A stretch of DNA of 37,429 nucleotides, from NCBI GenBank assembly GCA_964418365.1, contig CAYQLM010000021.1, positions 1-37,429 on the forward strand, in the 5' to 3' direction. The DNA comes from JBBDXS01 sp964418365 (GTDB taxonomy: Bacteria; Chloroflexota; Dehalococcoidia; DSTF01; RBG-16-68-14). Numbering within the stretch: the stretch's first letter is position 1; each line of letters starts with the position of its first letter. Position numbers and translations under genes: made by a program. The notes beneath the pieces are model-generated. The model did no database searches. It had not been told where the DNA came from and saw only the letters and a program-made list of their open reading frames with translations. Shown piece by piece: positions 9,511 to 17,420 of this stretch.

Positions 9511-10596
9511 CTAAACCGAGCGGACGGCGAGCCATTCGTTCGCCGTGGGCCAGAGGCGGAGGAGGGCGTTCAGCCCCGCGATCAGGCTGACGTGCCCGCC
9601 CTGAACGAGCAGCTCCTGCCGGTCGTCGCCGCCGAGGAGCGACGTAAGCGGCTGCGTCGCCGCCAGCGGCGCGATGTGGTCGTGCTGCGCCATCGCGTTC
9701 AGCACCGAGCAGCGCACGTTTTGCAGATCGATCGCCCTGCCGCCGAGCTGGAGCTCGCCGGTCAGCAGCTTGTTTCCCCACATCAGCTCTTTGATGAACT
9801 GCCGGTACGCCTCGCCAGGAAACGGGATTTGGTCCATCACCCAGCGATAGCGCACGCGCCAGTTGCGCACGTACTCCGGGTCCCAGAGGTTGTCCCACAG
9901 TCGCACGTAGCTCAGCATGCGGTCGAGCGGCCGCAGCATCTCGAGTGACGAGCGGATCATCTCGGCCGGGATGTTGCCCAGCGTGTCGACGACGCGATCG
10001 ACCTCGAACCAGCGCGGATCGGCCCATGCGCGCAGCAGACCCATCCCCGCAAAATCGACCGGCGTCGCGACGCAGAGCAGGTTCTTCAGTCCGGCGTCCG
10101 GAAACGCTGCGGCGTACATGAGGGCGAACAGACCACCCATGCAGTAGCCCAGAAATGAGACGTCCTTCTCGCCCGTGACCTGCTGCACTTCCGCGACGCA
10201 GCGCGGCAGCCGCTCCAGGACGTAGTCTTCCAGCCGCAGCACGTGATCTTCCGGCTTGGGCACACCCCAGTCCACCATGTACACATCGAAACCTTGTCGC
10301 AGCAGGTACTCGACCAGGCTCTGCCCGGGGACGAGATCGAGGATGTATGGTTTGCTGATCAGCGACATGACGAAGATGACCGGCACGCGGTACACCTCGT
10401 CCACCATCGGCCGATAGCGGTACAGCCGCATCGTGCCGCGGCTGTAGATCATCGTCCTTGGCGTGAGCCCGACTTCCGGCTCGCTCCGCCCGACAGCGAC
10501 GTCGATGCTGCGCCGGGCACGCTCCACCGTAAGGCGCGCCTCGCGCCGGAACTGATCGGTGAGCGAACGATCCGTCGTTGCGGTACTTGTCACCAT
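9511..10596 (-). CDS. phaC: class III poly(R)-hydroxyalkanoate synthase subunit PhaC
   Basis: 361 residues, the size of class III PhaC. It polymerises (R)-3-hydroxyacyl-CoA into polyhydroxyalkanoate on granules. The lipase-like box is GYCMGG with nucleophile Cys152; the acid is Asp306 in MAQHDHIAP and the histidine is His335 in GGHVSLIAG. These positions almost match the catalytic Cys149, Asp302 and His331 of Allochromatium PhaC. It lies 60 bp downstream of the PhaE-like gene, so the two form a phaE-phaC operon. The ATG at 10596 follows a distant purine-rich site; a GTG immediately after is an equally possible start. Confidence 0.95.
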   Translation of the reverse strand: MVTSTATTDRSLTDQFRREARLTVERARRSIDVAVGRSEPEVGLTPRTMIYSRGTMRLYRYRPMVDEVYRVPVIFVMSLISKPYILDLVPGQSLVEYLLRQGFDVYMVDWGVPKPEDHVLRLEDYVLERLPRCVAEVQQVTGEKDVSFLGYCMGGLFALMYAAAFPDAGLKNLLCVATPVDFAGMGLLRAWADPRWFEVDRVVDTLGNIPAEMIRSSLEMLRPLDRMLSYVRLWDNLWDPEYVRNWRVRYRWVMDQIPFPGEAYRQFIKELMWGNKLLTGELQLGGRAIDLQNVRCSVLNAMAQHDHIAPLAATQPLTSLLGGDDRQELLVQGGHVSLIAGLNALLRLWPTANEWLAVRSV

Positions 10597-10656
10597 AGCT
10601 CGGCCTCGTCGTCCCTTCTGGGGCCGGCCCGGAGCCGCCGACTCCGTTGGGAATCG

Positions 10657-11094
10657 CTAGCGGCGCAGCTCTTCGGGGATGGGCGCGGCCGACAGGCGGG
10701 GTTCTTCCCCGTTCGCGAAGACCGGGGGCTGCCTCGTCCGGGAGGGTTCCGTAGCGGGCGCCTCATACGCCCGGGCGTCCACTGCCTGAGCGGCGATCTG
10801 AAGCGTCTCCTCGATGCGCCCCAGCCGGTCCTCGATGCTGCGCAAGGTCTCGCCCAGGCTGACCACATCGGCACGGGAAGGCATGTTGACGAACTGCAGG
10901 TAGCGCTGCATCGCCTCCGCCAGCAGCCGTTGGAGACCAACGTACAGCTCCATGTAGCCGGCCATCGAGCGCGCCGAGGCCTCCTGGCCCAGGGCTTCGT
11001 TGAAGAAGCTGTTAACTTGACGCTCAGATTGGGTTAGCCAGTCTCGCCAGAGCTGGACAATGTCCGGCGTCTGCTTCTCGGCCTGATCTGCCAT
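10657..11094 (-). CDS. phaE: short PhaE-like PHA synthase partner
   Basis: 145 residues from the ATG at 11094, chosen because GGTAGGA lies eight bases upstream; an in-frame start 11 codons earlier has no such site. It opens MADQAEKQTPDIVQLWRDW, which resembles PhaE in its tryptophan-containing amphipathic start. A helical middle contains LYVGLQRLLAEAMQRY and a conserved-looking VNMPSRADVVSLGETL segment, then a coiled-coil-like stretch and a proline-rich tail. That segment matches the part of PhaE that contacts PhaC (family knowledge). It is much shorter than the roughly 350-residue Allochromatium PhaE. Its position right before phaC supports the role. No catalytic residues are expected. Confidence 0.8.
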   Translation of the reverse strand: MADQAEKQTPDIVQLWRDWLTQSERQVNSFFNEALGQEASARSMAGYMELYVGLQRLLAEAMQRYLQFVNMPSRADVVSLGETLRSIEDRLGRIEETLQIAAQAVDARAYEAPATEPSRTRQPPVFANGEEPRLSAAPIPEELRR

Positions 11095-11123
11095 ACCGGG
11101 TCCTACCTTTCTTCCCCCACCAC

Positions 11124-11139
11124 CCAACGCACACGTTGG
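11124..11139. promoter_or_regulatory. palindromic operator candidate 1 (phaEC side)
   Basis: CCAACG-CACA-CGTTGG is a perfect 6-bp inverted repeat with a 4-base spacer. It lies just downstream of the predicted phaEC -10 box, where a repressor would block the start site. Two further N4-spaced palindromes lie upstream. Confidence 0.5.
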
Positions 11140-11145
11140 AGTGCC

Positions 11146-11174
11146 ATTCTCGCACCTTTATTGCCTGCTGGCAA
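11146..11174 (-). promoter_or_regulatory. predicted sigma70-type promoter for phaEC
   Basis: On the minus strand, TTGCCA (11169-11174) and GAGAAT (11146-11151) are separated by exactly 17 bases. The start would fall near 11139, about 45 bp before the phaE ATG. The -35 box lies inside palindrome 2. Confidence 0.5.
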
Positions 11175-11210
11175 GAACGGGACTGTGCGTTCTTCCTTGC
11201 CGCCCGGCAA
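11161..11210. promoter_or_regulatory. paired TTGCC-N4-GGCAA palindromes in the divergent pha promoter
   Basis: TTGCC-TGCT-GGCAA (11161-11174) and TTGCC-GCCC-GGCAA (11197-11210) are perfect 5+5 palindromes whose centres are 36 bp apart. Between them AAGAAC (11173-11178) and GTTCTT (11189-11194) form another inverted repeat, so the whole segment could also form a cruciform. The first overlaps the phaEC -35 box; the second lies just upstream of the phasin -35 box. PhaR-type PHA regulators bind TGC-rich palindromes, so a PhaR-like protein is a reasonable guess (inference). None is encoded in the window. Confidence 0.6.
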
Positions 11211-11220
11211 TATGCAGGGC

Positions 11221-11247
11221 TTGACAGAGCAACAACCTGCGTACGAT
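11221..11247 (+). promoter_or_regulatory. predicted promoter for the phasin gene
   Basis: A perfect TTGACA at 11221-11226 is followed after 15 bases by TACGAT (11242-11247). The spacing is short for sigma70. It leaves a 40 to 45 base leader containing GGAGGAGGAAG before the phasin ribosome binding site. Confidence 0.45.
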
Positions 11248-11295
11248 GATTGGAGGAGGAAGAGTCTATGTCGGTTCCAAGGAAGGGGCAGGCTC

Positions 11296-11778
11296 ATGGC
11301 TGGCAATGACGCCACAAGTAAGTTTTTCGAAGCGCTCAACGAAAGCTCGGACGCGTTCATCGATGCGGTCCGAGCAGCCAACAACCGGACCCACCGCGTC
11401 TCGACCGCACTCATCGAATCGGCTCAGGAAGGACAGCGCGAAGCCGTCGAGCTGGCGGAGAAGTGGCTCGGCGCCCCGTTCGATGTCGCTGGCTTCTACA
11501 GCGCAGTCATCGAAAGCGCCACACGAGCTCAGGGGCGTGCGCTGGAGGTGACCCGCCAGTGGTTCGGCGAGCTGGCCGACGCCCAGAAGGAAACGCGTGA
11601 GATCATGCAGCGCGTCGTCAAGGCGAACCGCAGCGCGAACGAGGCCGGCGCCGATGTTGCGCGCGGCGTCTTCAGCCGCGCCAGAGAGGCCGCCCAGTCG
11701 GCCGGCAACGGCGACGGCAAGCGCGTCTCCAGCACGAGCCAAATAAGCGCGAGCTCGCGGCCCGACCCGGTTTCCTAG
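11296..11778 (+). CDS. phasin-like PHA granule protein
   Basis: 160 residues starting MAGNDATSKFF. The ATG at 11296 follows AAGGGG; a longer reading from TTG 11161 would translate the operator region and is unlikely. The protein is almost entirely predicted helix, Ala/Glu/Arg rich, with repeated amphipathic segments (SSDAFIDAVRAANN, AVELAEKWLGAPF, ALEVTRQWFGELADAQ) and a polar C-terminal tail. That is the phasin pattern: low-complexity amphipathic helices that coat the storage granule. Divergent transcription from phaE-phaC across a shared operator region supports the role. There is no enzyme motif. A generic phasin-superfamily or apolipoprotein-like protein is the alternative. Confidence 0.78.
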   Translation: MAGNDATSKFFEALNESSDAFIDAVRAANNRTHRVSTALIESAQEGQREAVELAEKWLGAPFDVAGFYSAVIESATRAQGRALEVTRQWFGELADAQKETREIMQRVVKANRSANEAGADVARGVFSRAREAAQSAGNGDGKRVSSTSQISASSRPDPVS

Positions 11779-11798
11779 GCGATCAGGCGGGACTTGGC

Positions 11799-12593
11799 CT
11801 AACTTCGTTTGCGCTTCGGGCGCCCTACAGACGCCAGGAGTTCCGCCAGCTTTCGATAGACCTGTGGGTTGAAAGCCAGGCCCGAGTGCGTGCCGTCCAC
11901 TCGCGTGTTCAGCGACTCGTCTTCCTCCACGCAGCTCCGCCAGTCGACGACGCCGTCGGTCTCGGTGTAGATCGCCGCTCGCGCGATCGACGCTGGCAGA
12001 TCCTGCCGCAGCGCCTCGGCAAAGTCGCACGTGCAGCTCCCGGTGTAGCAGGTGCGCGGCAATTCGCGCTCCGCGTTCCCGTTGTTGCGCTGCTGACTCA
12101 CGATGCGGCCTCGGACGAAGCCGGCCGCCGCCAGCACCATCGGGTGGACGCGAATGTCGTTGAAAGGAGAGCCGAGACAGATCACCTGCGAGACCTGCTC
12201 TGGCCGCCGGCTGGCCGCGGCCCGCGCGATCAGCCCGCCCAGGCTGTGGCCGATCAGGTGTGCCTTCGTTCCCGTCTCCGCCCAGACACGGTCGAGCGTG
12301 TCGAAGAGACGCTCGCGCAGAATGTCAGGGCAATCAGCATTCCGGCCGATGCGCGAGTAATACGGCTGGTAGCCGATCCGGCGCAGCCAGTTGTACATCT
12401 CGACCAGGTAGTTGTCGGAGCCCAGGAAGCCGGGGATCACGATGACGGGGTCCCCGTTCCCCCGAGGTACGCCTATGCCGTAGTAAACGGGCGACAGGCG
12501 CAGCGAGAGCCAGTCGATGCCGAACAGGGCCTCCCGCCAGAGCGGCACTTCCGCTGTTTCAAACGTCGCGGGCACGGTGCGCGCGGCGCTCAT
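11799..12593 (-). CDS. lipase/esterase-like alpha/beta hydrolase
   Basis: 264 residues from ATG 12593, which has GGGGAGG eight bases upstream; a GTG at 12608 would add five residues. VIVIPGFLGSDN forms the first strand and oxyanion turn. GHSLGG holds Ser117, ETDGVVDW contains the likely acid Asp213, and DGTHSGLAF holds His235. The fold resembles bacterial triacylglycerol lipases and acyltransferases of the PGAP1/LipA-like type. It is convergent with the phasin gene (20 bp between stops), beside both PHA and wax-ester genes, so depolymerisation or storage-lipid hydrolysis is possible but unproven. TATAGT at 12638-12643 on the minus strand is a candidate -10 box. Confidence 0.8.
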   Translation of the reverse strand: MSAARTVPATFETAEVPLWREALFGIDWLSLRLSPVYYGIGVPRGNGDPVIVIPGFLGSDNYLVEMYNWLRRIGYQPYYSRIGRNADCPDILRERLFDTLDRVWAETGTKAHLIGHSLGGLIARAAASRRPEQVSQVICLGSPFNDIRVHPMVLAAAGFVRGRIVSQQRNNGNAERELPRTCYTGSCTCDFAEALRQDLPASIARAAIYTETDGVVDWRSCVEEDESLNTRVDGTHSGLAFNPQVYRKLAELLASVGRPKRKRS

Positions 12594-12746
12594 TGGCGGC
12601 CTCCCCACCTCGCACGCTCAGATTGCGTGCCTGCTTAACTATAGCACACCGGCCCGTCGGCTTTCGGCCGGCGCTGGACGCGGCGGGCGAATGAGAGTAA
12701 GCTATTGGGGTACCCGCCTTCTGGTGGACTTAAAGGTAGCTCGGCA

Positions 12747-14225
12747 ATGCCAGGCACGCTCAATCATCGTCTCAGTGCAACCGACGCGTCGTTCCTGTAC
12801 TTTGAACGGCCCAGCGCGCCGCTGCATATCGGCTCGCTGGCCGTCTACGAAGGCCAGATCTCCCACGAGACGCTCGTTTCGCATATGAGCTCCCGGATGC
12901 CGCTCATTCCACGTTACCGCCAGCGGGTGGCCATGGTACCCGCGAACCTGGCCCACCCCACCTGGGAGGACGACCCCGATTTCAGCGTCCGGCGGCATAT
13001 CCACCACGTCACACTGCCCCCTCCCGGGACCGATGAGCAACTCCGTGAGCTCACCACCAGTCTCTTCCCGCAGCCGCTCGATCGCGAAAAGCCGCTCTGG
13101 GAGATGTTCGTCATCAACGGCCTGGAGCACGACCGCAGCGCGATCGTGTCGAAGGTGCACCACTGTATGGTCGATGGCGTCTCCGGCATCGAGCTGCTCG
13201 TCGCCACGCTCGACATCAGCCCGCAGCCCGCGCCGCCGCCGGAGGACGACGGCTGGACGCCGCAACCGCTGCCCAGCTCCAACGAGCGGCTGACGCGCGC
13301 ATTTTGGGACCAGGCGCGCGCGCAGATGGACTTGGCACGCGAAATACAGGAGAGCCTCCTCAATCCGCGGCCCAGCATCCAGCAAGGCCTCGACGTGCTG
13401 CGCGCGCTGACATCGGCCTCGACATGGGCGATGCGGCCGGCGCCGCGCACGCCGTTCTCAGCCCCGATCGGCCCCGACCGACAGGTTGCCTTCAGCGAAA
13501 TGTCATTCATCGAGATCCGCCAGATCCGCACCTCGCTCGGCGGCACCGTGAACGACGTCGTGCTCGCGATCCTCGCAGGCGGCCTGCGCAAGTACTTCTT
13601 GCATCACGGTATCTCCGTTGAAGGCTGGCAGCCGCGCGTCGGCATCCCCGTGAACGTCCGGACGGAGGACGAGAAGGGCGCGTTGGGCAACAGGATTTCC
13701 GCTATGGTGACGATGCTGCCGATCGGCGAAGCCGATCCCGCCGAACGGCTGAAACAGCTTCGCGAGCAGCTCGATCAAAGCAAGAAGGAGAACCAGGCCG
13801 GCGCCCTCGACAGGCTGCTGCGCATCGCTGCGCTCGCGCCCGTGCCGCTCCAGGCGCTGGCGAGCTACACGACCGTCAACACCACGATCAATATGATCTG
13901 CACCAACGTCCCGGGCCCGATGATCCCGCTCTACTGCGTGGGACACCTGCTGCTGACGCACCACCCGCTGGTGCCCCTGAGCCTCGATATGGCGCTGGGC
14001 GTGGGAGTGACCAGCTACAACCAGCGGCTCTTCTTCGGTCTGACGGTGGACCCGAAGACCGTCTCAGACGTCGATCTGCTCAAGCAGTGCCTGGACCAGT
14101 CGTTCCTTGAGCTGCGTGCGGCCGCCGGCGTCGACGTGACCGACGTGCCCGACTTCGCGGCGACGAATCACAAGAACGGCGGCACCCACGCCGCCGAGCC
14201 TGCCGTCTCTGAGCGTTCCGCTTAG
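12747..14225 (+). CDS. wax ester synthase/diacylglycerol acyltransferase (WS/DGAT)
   Basis: 492 residues from ATG 12747, preceded by AAAGGTAG; the in-frame upstream start is less likely. The acyltransferase signature HHCMVDG is at residues 138-144, where the second His is the catalytic base. The start LSATDASFLYFE and the C-terminal NVPGP and SYN segments fit the WES acyltransferase and WS/DGAT C-terminal domains. The enzyme transfers acyl groups from acyl-CoA to diacylglycerol or fatty alcohols, forming neutral lipid stores. It sits beside the PHA locus, so this genome region encodes two carbon-storage chemistries. The stop overlaps the convergent acetyltransferase gene by 4 bp. Confidence 0.93.
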   Translation: MPGTLNHRLSATDASFLYFERPSAPLHIGSLAVYEGQISHETLVSHMSSRMPLIPRYRQRVAMVPANLAHPTWEDDPDFSVRRHIHHVTLPPPGTDEQLRELTTSLFPQPLDREKPLWEMFVINGLEHDRSAIVSKVHHCMVDGVSGIELLVATLDISPQPAPPPEDDGWTPQPLPSSNERLTRAFWDQARAQMDLAREIQESLLNPRPSIQQGLDVLRALTSASTWAMRPAPRTPFSAPIGPDRQVAFSEMSFIEIRQIRTSLGGTVNDVVLAILAGGLRKYFLHHGISVEGWQPRVGIPVNVRTEDEKGALGNRISAMVTMLPIGEADPAERLKQLREQLDQSKKENQAGALDRLLRIAALAPVPLQALASYTTVNTTINMICTNVPGPMIPLYCVGHLLLTHHPLVPLSLDMALGVGVTSYNQRLFFGLTVDPKTVSDVDLLKQCLDQSFLELRAAAGVDVTDVPDFAATNHKNGGTHAAEPAVSERSA

Positions 14226-14827
14226 GACGCCCGAGCGCCGGTGGCGCTCAGGTACTCCGTGTTCGTGAAGCCCGCCAGATCGTGCGTCATGATCAGCAGG
14301 TCGCGCGTCTTGCCGTCCCGGTCGACGACGAAGTCGGCCAGCAGCGCCTCCGGACGGAAGCCGAGCCGCTCGAACGTCACGCGCGCGCCCTTCTGATCCG
14401 GCGTCATCTGCGCCGTGATCTTGCGCAGGCCGATGTCGCGGGCGATCGCGAAGACCTCATCGACGAGGCGCCGGCCCAGGCCCTGCTTCCTGAACTCCGC
14501 TCCCACATTCACGCGGATCTCGCCCAGGTGTCGGTTCCACATTGCGTCGTTGTGGTGGATGCTCGCGTACCCGACGACCTTGCCCCCCTGCTCGGCCAGC
14601 ACCGTGACCGTTCGGCCGGCCTGGACGTTGTTGATCCACTCGACCATCCCCTCGGGCGAGGTGATGTCGAGCCGGAGGAAGAGCAGGTCGTCGTGTGGTA
14701 GGTGGCGGGCGAACTCAAGGATGGCATCGCGGTCGGACGGCTCCATGAGCCGCAGGGTCACCGTGCCCCCTTCGACCGGAAGCTCGCGCGGGTAGCGTCG
14801 GGTGAAGGACTTGCCGTTCTCACTCAT
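14222..14827 (-). CDS. GNAT-family N-acetyltransferase
   Basis: 201 residues. The acetyl-CoA-binding motif A is visible as IRVNVGAEFRKQGLGRRLVDEVFAIA (split: IRVNVGAEFRKQ then GLGRRLV), with the Q/R-x-x-G-x-G/A core in RKQGLG. ITAQMTPDQKGARVTFERLGF follows as motif B. The N-terminus VTLRLMEPSDRDAILEF is typical of GNAT proteins with RimI- or Pat-like folds. The substrate is unknown; the family acetylates amines on small molecules or proteins. It is convergent with the WS/DGAT gene. Confidence 0.85.
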   Translation of the reverse strand: MSENGKSFTRRYPRELPVEGGTVTLRLMEPSDRDAILEFARHLPHDDLLFLRLDITSPEGMVEWINNVQAGRTVTVLAEQGGKVVGYASIHHNDAMWNRHLGEIRVNVGAEFRKQGLGRRLVDEVFAIARDIGLRKITAQMTPDQKGARVTFERLGFRPEALLADFVVDRDGKTRDLLIMTHDLAGFTNTEYLSATGARAS

Positions 14828-14862
14828 GGCGCATACACCCTACCCGCTCCGATGACCGTTGT

Positions 14863-15702
14863 CTAGTCCCAAAAGTCCAGCGCCTGGCGCATCGTCTGCT
14901 CGAACTGCGCGTCGTCGAGCTGCTTCTTGAGCCCGCCGATCATCTCGGCGTCCTGCCCGACGAGGTAGCGGAGCTTCGGCTCCTTGTCGTAGACCGCGTT
15001 GTAGATCGTCTCGGCGACGATCTGCGGGTCCGCCCGTTCCGCGGCCGCCGGCAGCTTCGTCAGCGACTGCTCGAACCGCTGCTCCAGATCGAGGTACGGC
15101 GAGCCTTCGGTGAAGCGCCGCGCGACACGCCGCGTGTTCTCGATATTCGTCTGGAAGCCGCCCGGCTCGATCAGCAGCACGCGCACGCCGAAGGGGTGGA
15201 GCTCGAAATGCAGCGCCTCACTTGCCGCTTCGAGAGCGAACTTGCTCGCCGAGTAGATGCCCCCGAAGGGCGGCGGCACGCGCCCGGCGAGCGACGAGAC
15301 GTTCACGATCGTGCCCGAGCGCTGCTCGCGCATCTTGGGCGCGACGTGGCGGATCGTGTTCAGCACACCGAAGAAGTTCGTGTCGAAGATCTCCCGCGCC
15401 TCGCCGTCGTCGGTTTCCTCGATCGGCCCGTGCGCGCCGATGCCCGCATTGTTCACCAGCACATCGATCTGGCCCGCCTTTTCGATCACCTGCCGGACCG
15501 CGCTCGCGACGGACTGCTCGTCCGTCACGTCGAGCGGCACCACTTCGATCTGCATGTTCTCCTTCCGTGCGATCTCCTCCAACGCGGCGCCCTTCTTCGT
15601 ATCGCGCATGCTCGCGAAGACGCGGTCGCCGTTGCGGGCAAACTGCAGAGCCGAGAGCAGCCCGAAGCCGCTGCTGCATCCTGTGATCAGTACGACTGCC
15701 AT
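14863..15702 (-). CDS. short-chain dehydrogenase/reductase (classical SDR)
   Basis: 279 residues. The Rossmann signature TGCSSGFG is at residues 7-14, the LDVT acidic loop follows, NNAG is near 87-90, and the catalytic Ser, Tyr and Lys lie in VNVSSLAG and YSASK near residues 138-155. This is a classical NAD(P)-dependent oxidoreductase. The long, charged C-terminus and FGxLxxIRHVAPKMR segment resemble retinol/steroid-type SDRs, but substrate cannot be assigned. The ATG has AGAAGGAG upstream on the minus strand. The 211-bp gap to lysS shows nothing else recognisable. Confidence 0.9.
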   Translation of the reverse strand: MAVVLITGCSSGFGLLSALQFARNGDRVFASMRDTKKGAALEEIARKENMQIEVVPLDVTDEQSVASAVRQVIEKAGQIDVLVNNAGIGAHGPIEETDDGEAREIFDTNFFGVLNTIRHVAPKMREQRSGTIVNVSSLAGRVPPPFGGIYSASKFALEAASEALHFELHPFGVRVLLIEPGGFQTNIENTRRVARRFTEGSPYLDLEQRFEQSLTKLPAAAERADPQIVAETIYNAVYDKEPKLRYLVGQDAEMIGGLKKQLDDAQFEQTMRQALDFWD

Positions 15703-15913
15703 GACGGGGTCTCCTTCTGTTATGCGGAAGATATTGGCTATTGAAGCGAAACACTTTGCGACGGAGGCTCGAGCGTCACGTCATCTGCACCAGCGCTCGA
15801 CTGCGAGCCAAGCTTGTGCCCCTGGATCGCATCGTTTCGCCCTACCAGCGCAGCGATTGTAGCAGAAAGCGTTCCGGACGGCGCAATCGATCTGCCCCCC
15901 GAGACCCGATAAG

Positions 15914-17407
15914 ATGCTGGCGATGTCCGGCGACGAACCAGAACAGCAGTCCACCTCCCGCCTCGCCGAAGTGCGGGCGGCGCGGATCGAGAAGCTGCAG
16001 CGGCTCCGCGAGCTCGGTATCGATCCCTACCCCGCCAGCTTCCCCGGCCGCGAGCGGATCGCCGCCGCCCGCGAGAAGGCAGCGGGCGAGACGGTTCGCG
16101 TCGCGGGCCGCCTCGTCCTCTGGCGCCGGCACGGTGGCTCGACCTTCGGCAACCTGCGCGACTCCAGCGGCCAGATCCAGGTGCAGCTCCGGCGCGACGT
16201 GCTCGGCGGCGAGCGCTACGAGCTGGCGAAACTCCTCGATATCGGCGACTTCATCGGCGTCGAAGGCCCGCTCTTCACCACCAAGACCGGCGAGCTCACC
16301 GTCGAGGTGCGCGAACTCGTCGTGCTCACGAAATCGCTCCGGCCGCTGCCCGAGAAGTGGCACGGCCTCACCGATCCCGAGACGCGCGTGCGCAAGCGCC
16401 ATCTCGCATTCATCGCGGAGCCGGAATCGATGGCGCTCTTCGCCAAGCGATCGCAGCTCATGCACAACATCCGCGTCTGCCTCGAGCGCGAAGGCTTCAT
16501 CGAGGTCTCGACGCCGGTGCTAGAGGCGGTGCCCGGCGGCGCCGAGGCCGAACCGTTCGTCACCCACCACAACGCGCTCGACCACGACTTCTACCTGCGC
16601 ATCTCGCTGGAGCTGGCACACAAGCGGCTCATCGTCGGCGGTTTCGAAAAGATCTACGAGATCGGGCGCGTCTTCCGCAACGAGGGTCTCGGGCGCGAGT
16701 ACCTGCAGGAGTTCGATCTGCTGGAACTGTATTGGGCGTACGCGGACCTCGAGCAGCTCAAGCGCTTCGTCGAGCGGCTCTACACGACGGCGATCAACGA
16801 GACGTTCGGCACGCTCAAGCTGCGCTACGGCGACAACGAGCTCGACTTCACGCCGCCCTGGCCAGAGGCGGACTACATGGAGTTGTTCACGAGGCTTGGC
16901 GTCGATCTGCACGACTACCCGACAGCGGAGTCGCTGCTTCCCATCGCGCGCCAGCACGCCGGCGATGACGCGAAGCCCGGCCTCGGGCGCGGGCGGCTCA
17001 TCGATCTGATCTACAAGCGCGCGATCCGCCCGACGTTGGTCCGCCCGCAGTTCTTGGTCAATCACTCCGTCGATGTCTCACCGCTCGCCAAGCGCGACCC
17101 GGGCGATCCGGCGCGCGTGCAGCGGCTGCAGGTGCTGATGGCCGGTTCCGAGGTCGGCAACGGCTTCGCGGAGCTGAACGATCCGCTCGATCAGCGCGCC
17201 CGCTTCGAGGAGCAGCAGCGCCTGCGCGAGGCGGGCGACCGCGAGGCGCAGATGCTCGACGAGGAGTTCCTCGAAGCGCTCGAGTACGGCATGCCGCCCA
17301 CCGCGGGCTTCGGCGTCGGCATCGAGCGCTTTCTCATGTTCCTCACCAACAGCCCGACGATCCGTGACGTGGTGGCGTTCCCGCTCACCCGCCCGGAGCA
17401 GCAGTAG
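15914..17407 (+). CDS. lysS: class II lysyl-tRNA synthetase
   Basis: 497 residues, normal size. An N-terminal OB-fold anticodon-binding domain (VRVAGRLVLWRRHGGSTFGNLRD) precedes the catalytic core. Motif 1 is in STPVLEAVPGGAEAEPFVTHHN, motif 2 starts FRNEG near residue 255 and motif 3 is GFGVGIERFLMF near 464. It charges tRNA-Lys. Oddity: the usual RHNPEF after FRNEG reads REYLQEF, so the conserved His-Asn-Pro is Tyr-Leu-Gln, while the Glu-Phe pair remains. ATG 15914 or 15923 could be the start; neither has a good ribosome binding site. The LLM oxidoreductase follows 13 bp downstream. Confidence 0.93.
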   Translation: MLAMSGDEPEQQSTSRLAEVRAARIEKLQRLRELGIDPYPASFPGRERIAAAREKAAGETVRVAGRLVLWRRHGGSTFGNLRDSSGQIQVQLRRDVLGGERYELAKLLDIGDFIGVEGPLFTTKTGELTVEVRELVVLTKSLRPLPEKWHGLTDPETRVRKRHLAFIAEPESMALFAKRSQLMHNIRVCLEREGFIEVSTPVLEAVPGGAEAEPFVTHHNALDHDFYLRISLELAHKRLIVGGFEKIYEIGRVFRNEGLGREYLQEFDLLELYWAYADLEQLKRFVERLYTTAINETFGTLKLRYGDNELDFTPPWPEADYMELFTRLGVDLHDYPTAESLLPIARQHAGDDAKPGLGRGRLIDLIYKRAIRPTLVRPQFLVNHSVDVSPLAKRDPGDPARVQRLQVLMAGSEVGNGFAELNDPLDQRARFEEQQRLREAGDREAQMLDEEFLEALEYGMPPTAGFGVGIERFLMFLTNSPTIRDVVAFPLTRPEQQ

Positions 17408-17420
17408 ATCGGAGCCTGAT

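Noticed and set aside
10243..11037. 264-codon plus-strand frame across phaC and phaE
   Set aside because: It is the complement of two recognised genes, with proline/arginine-rich composition and no start signal.
11161..11295. Longer phasin starting at TTG 11161
   Set aside because: It would translate through the operator palindromes and promoter; ATG 11296 has an AAGGGG site and gives a phasin-like start.
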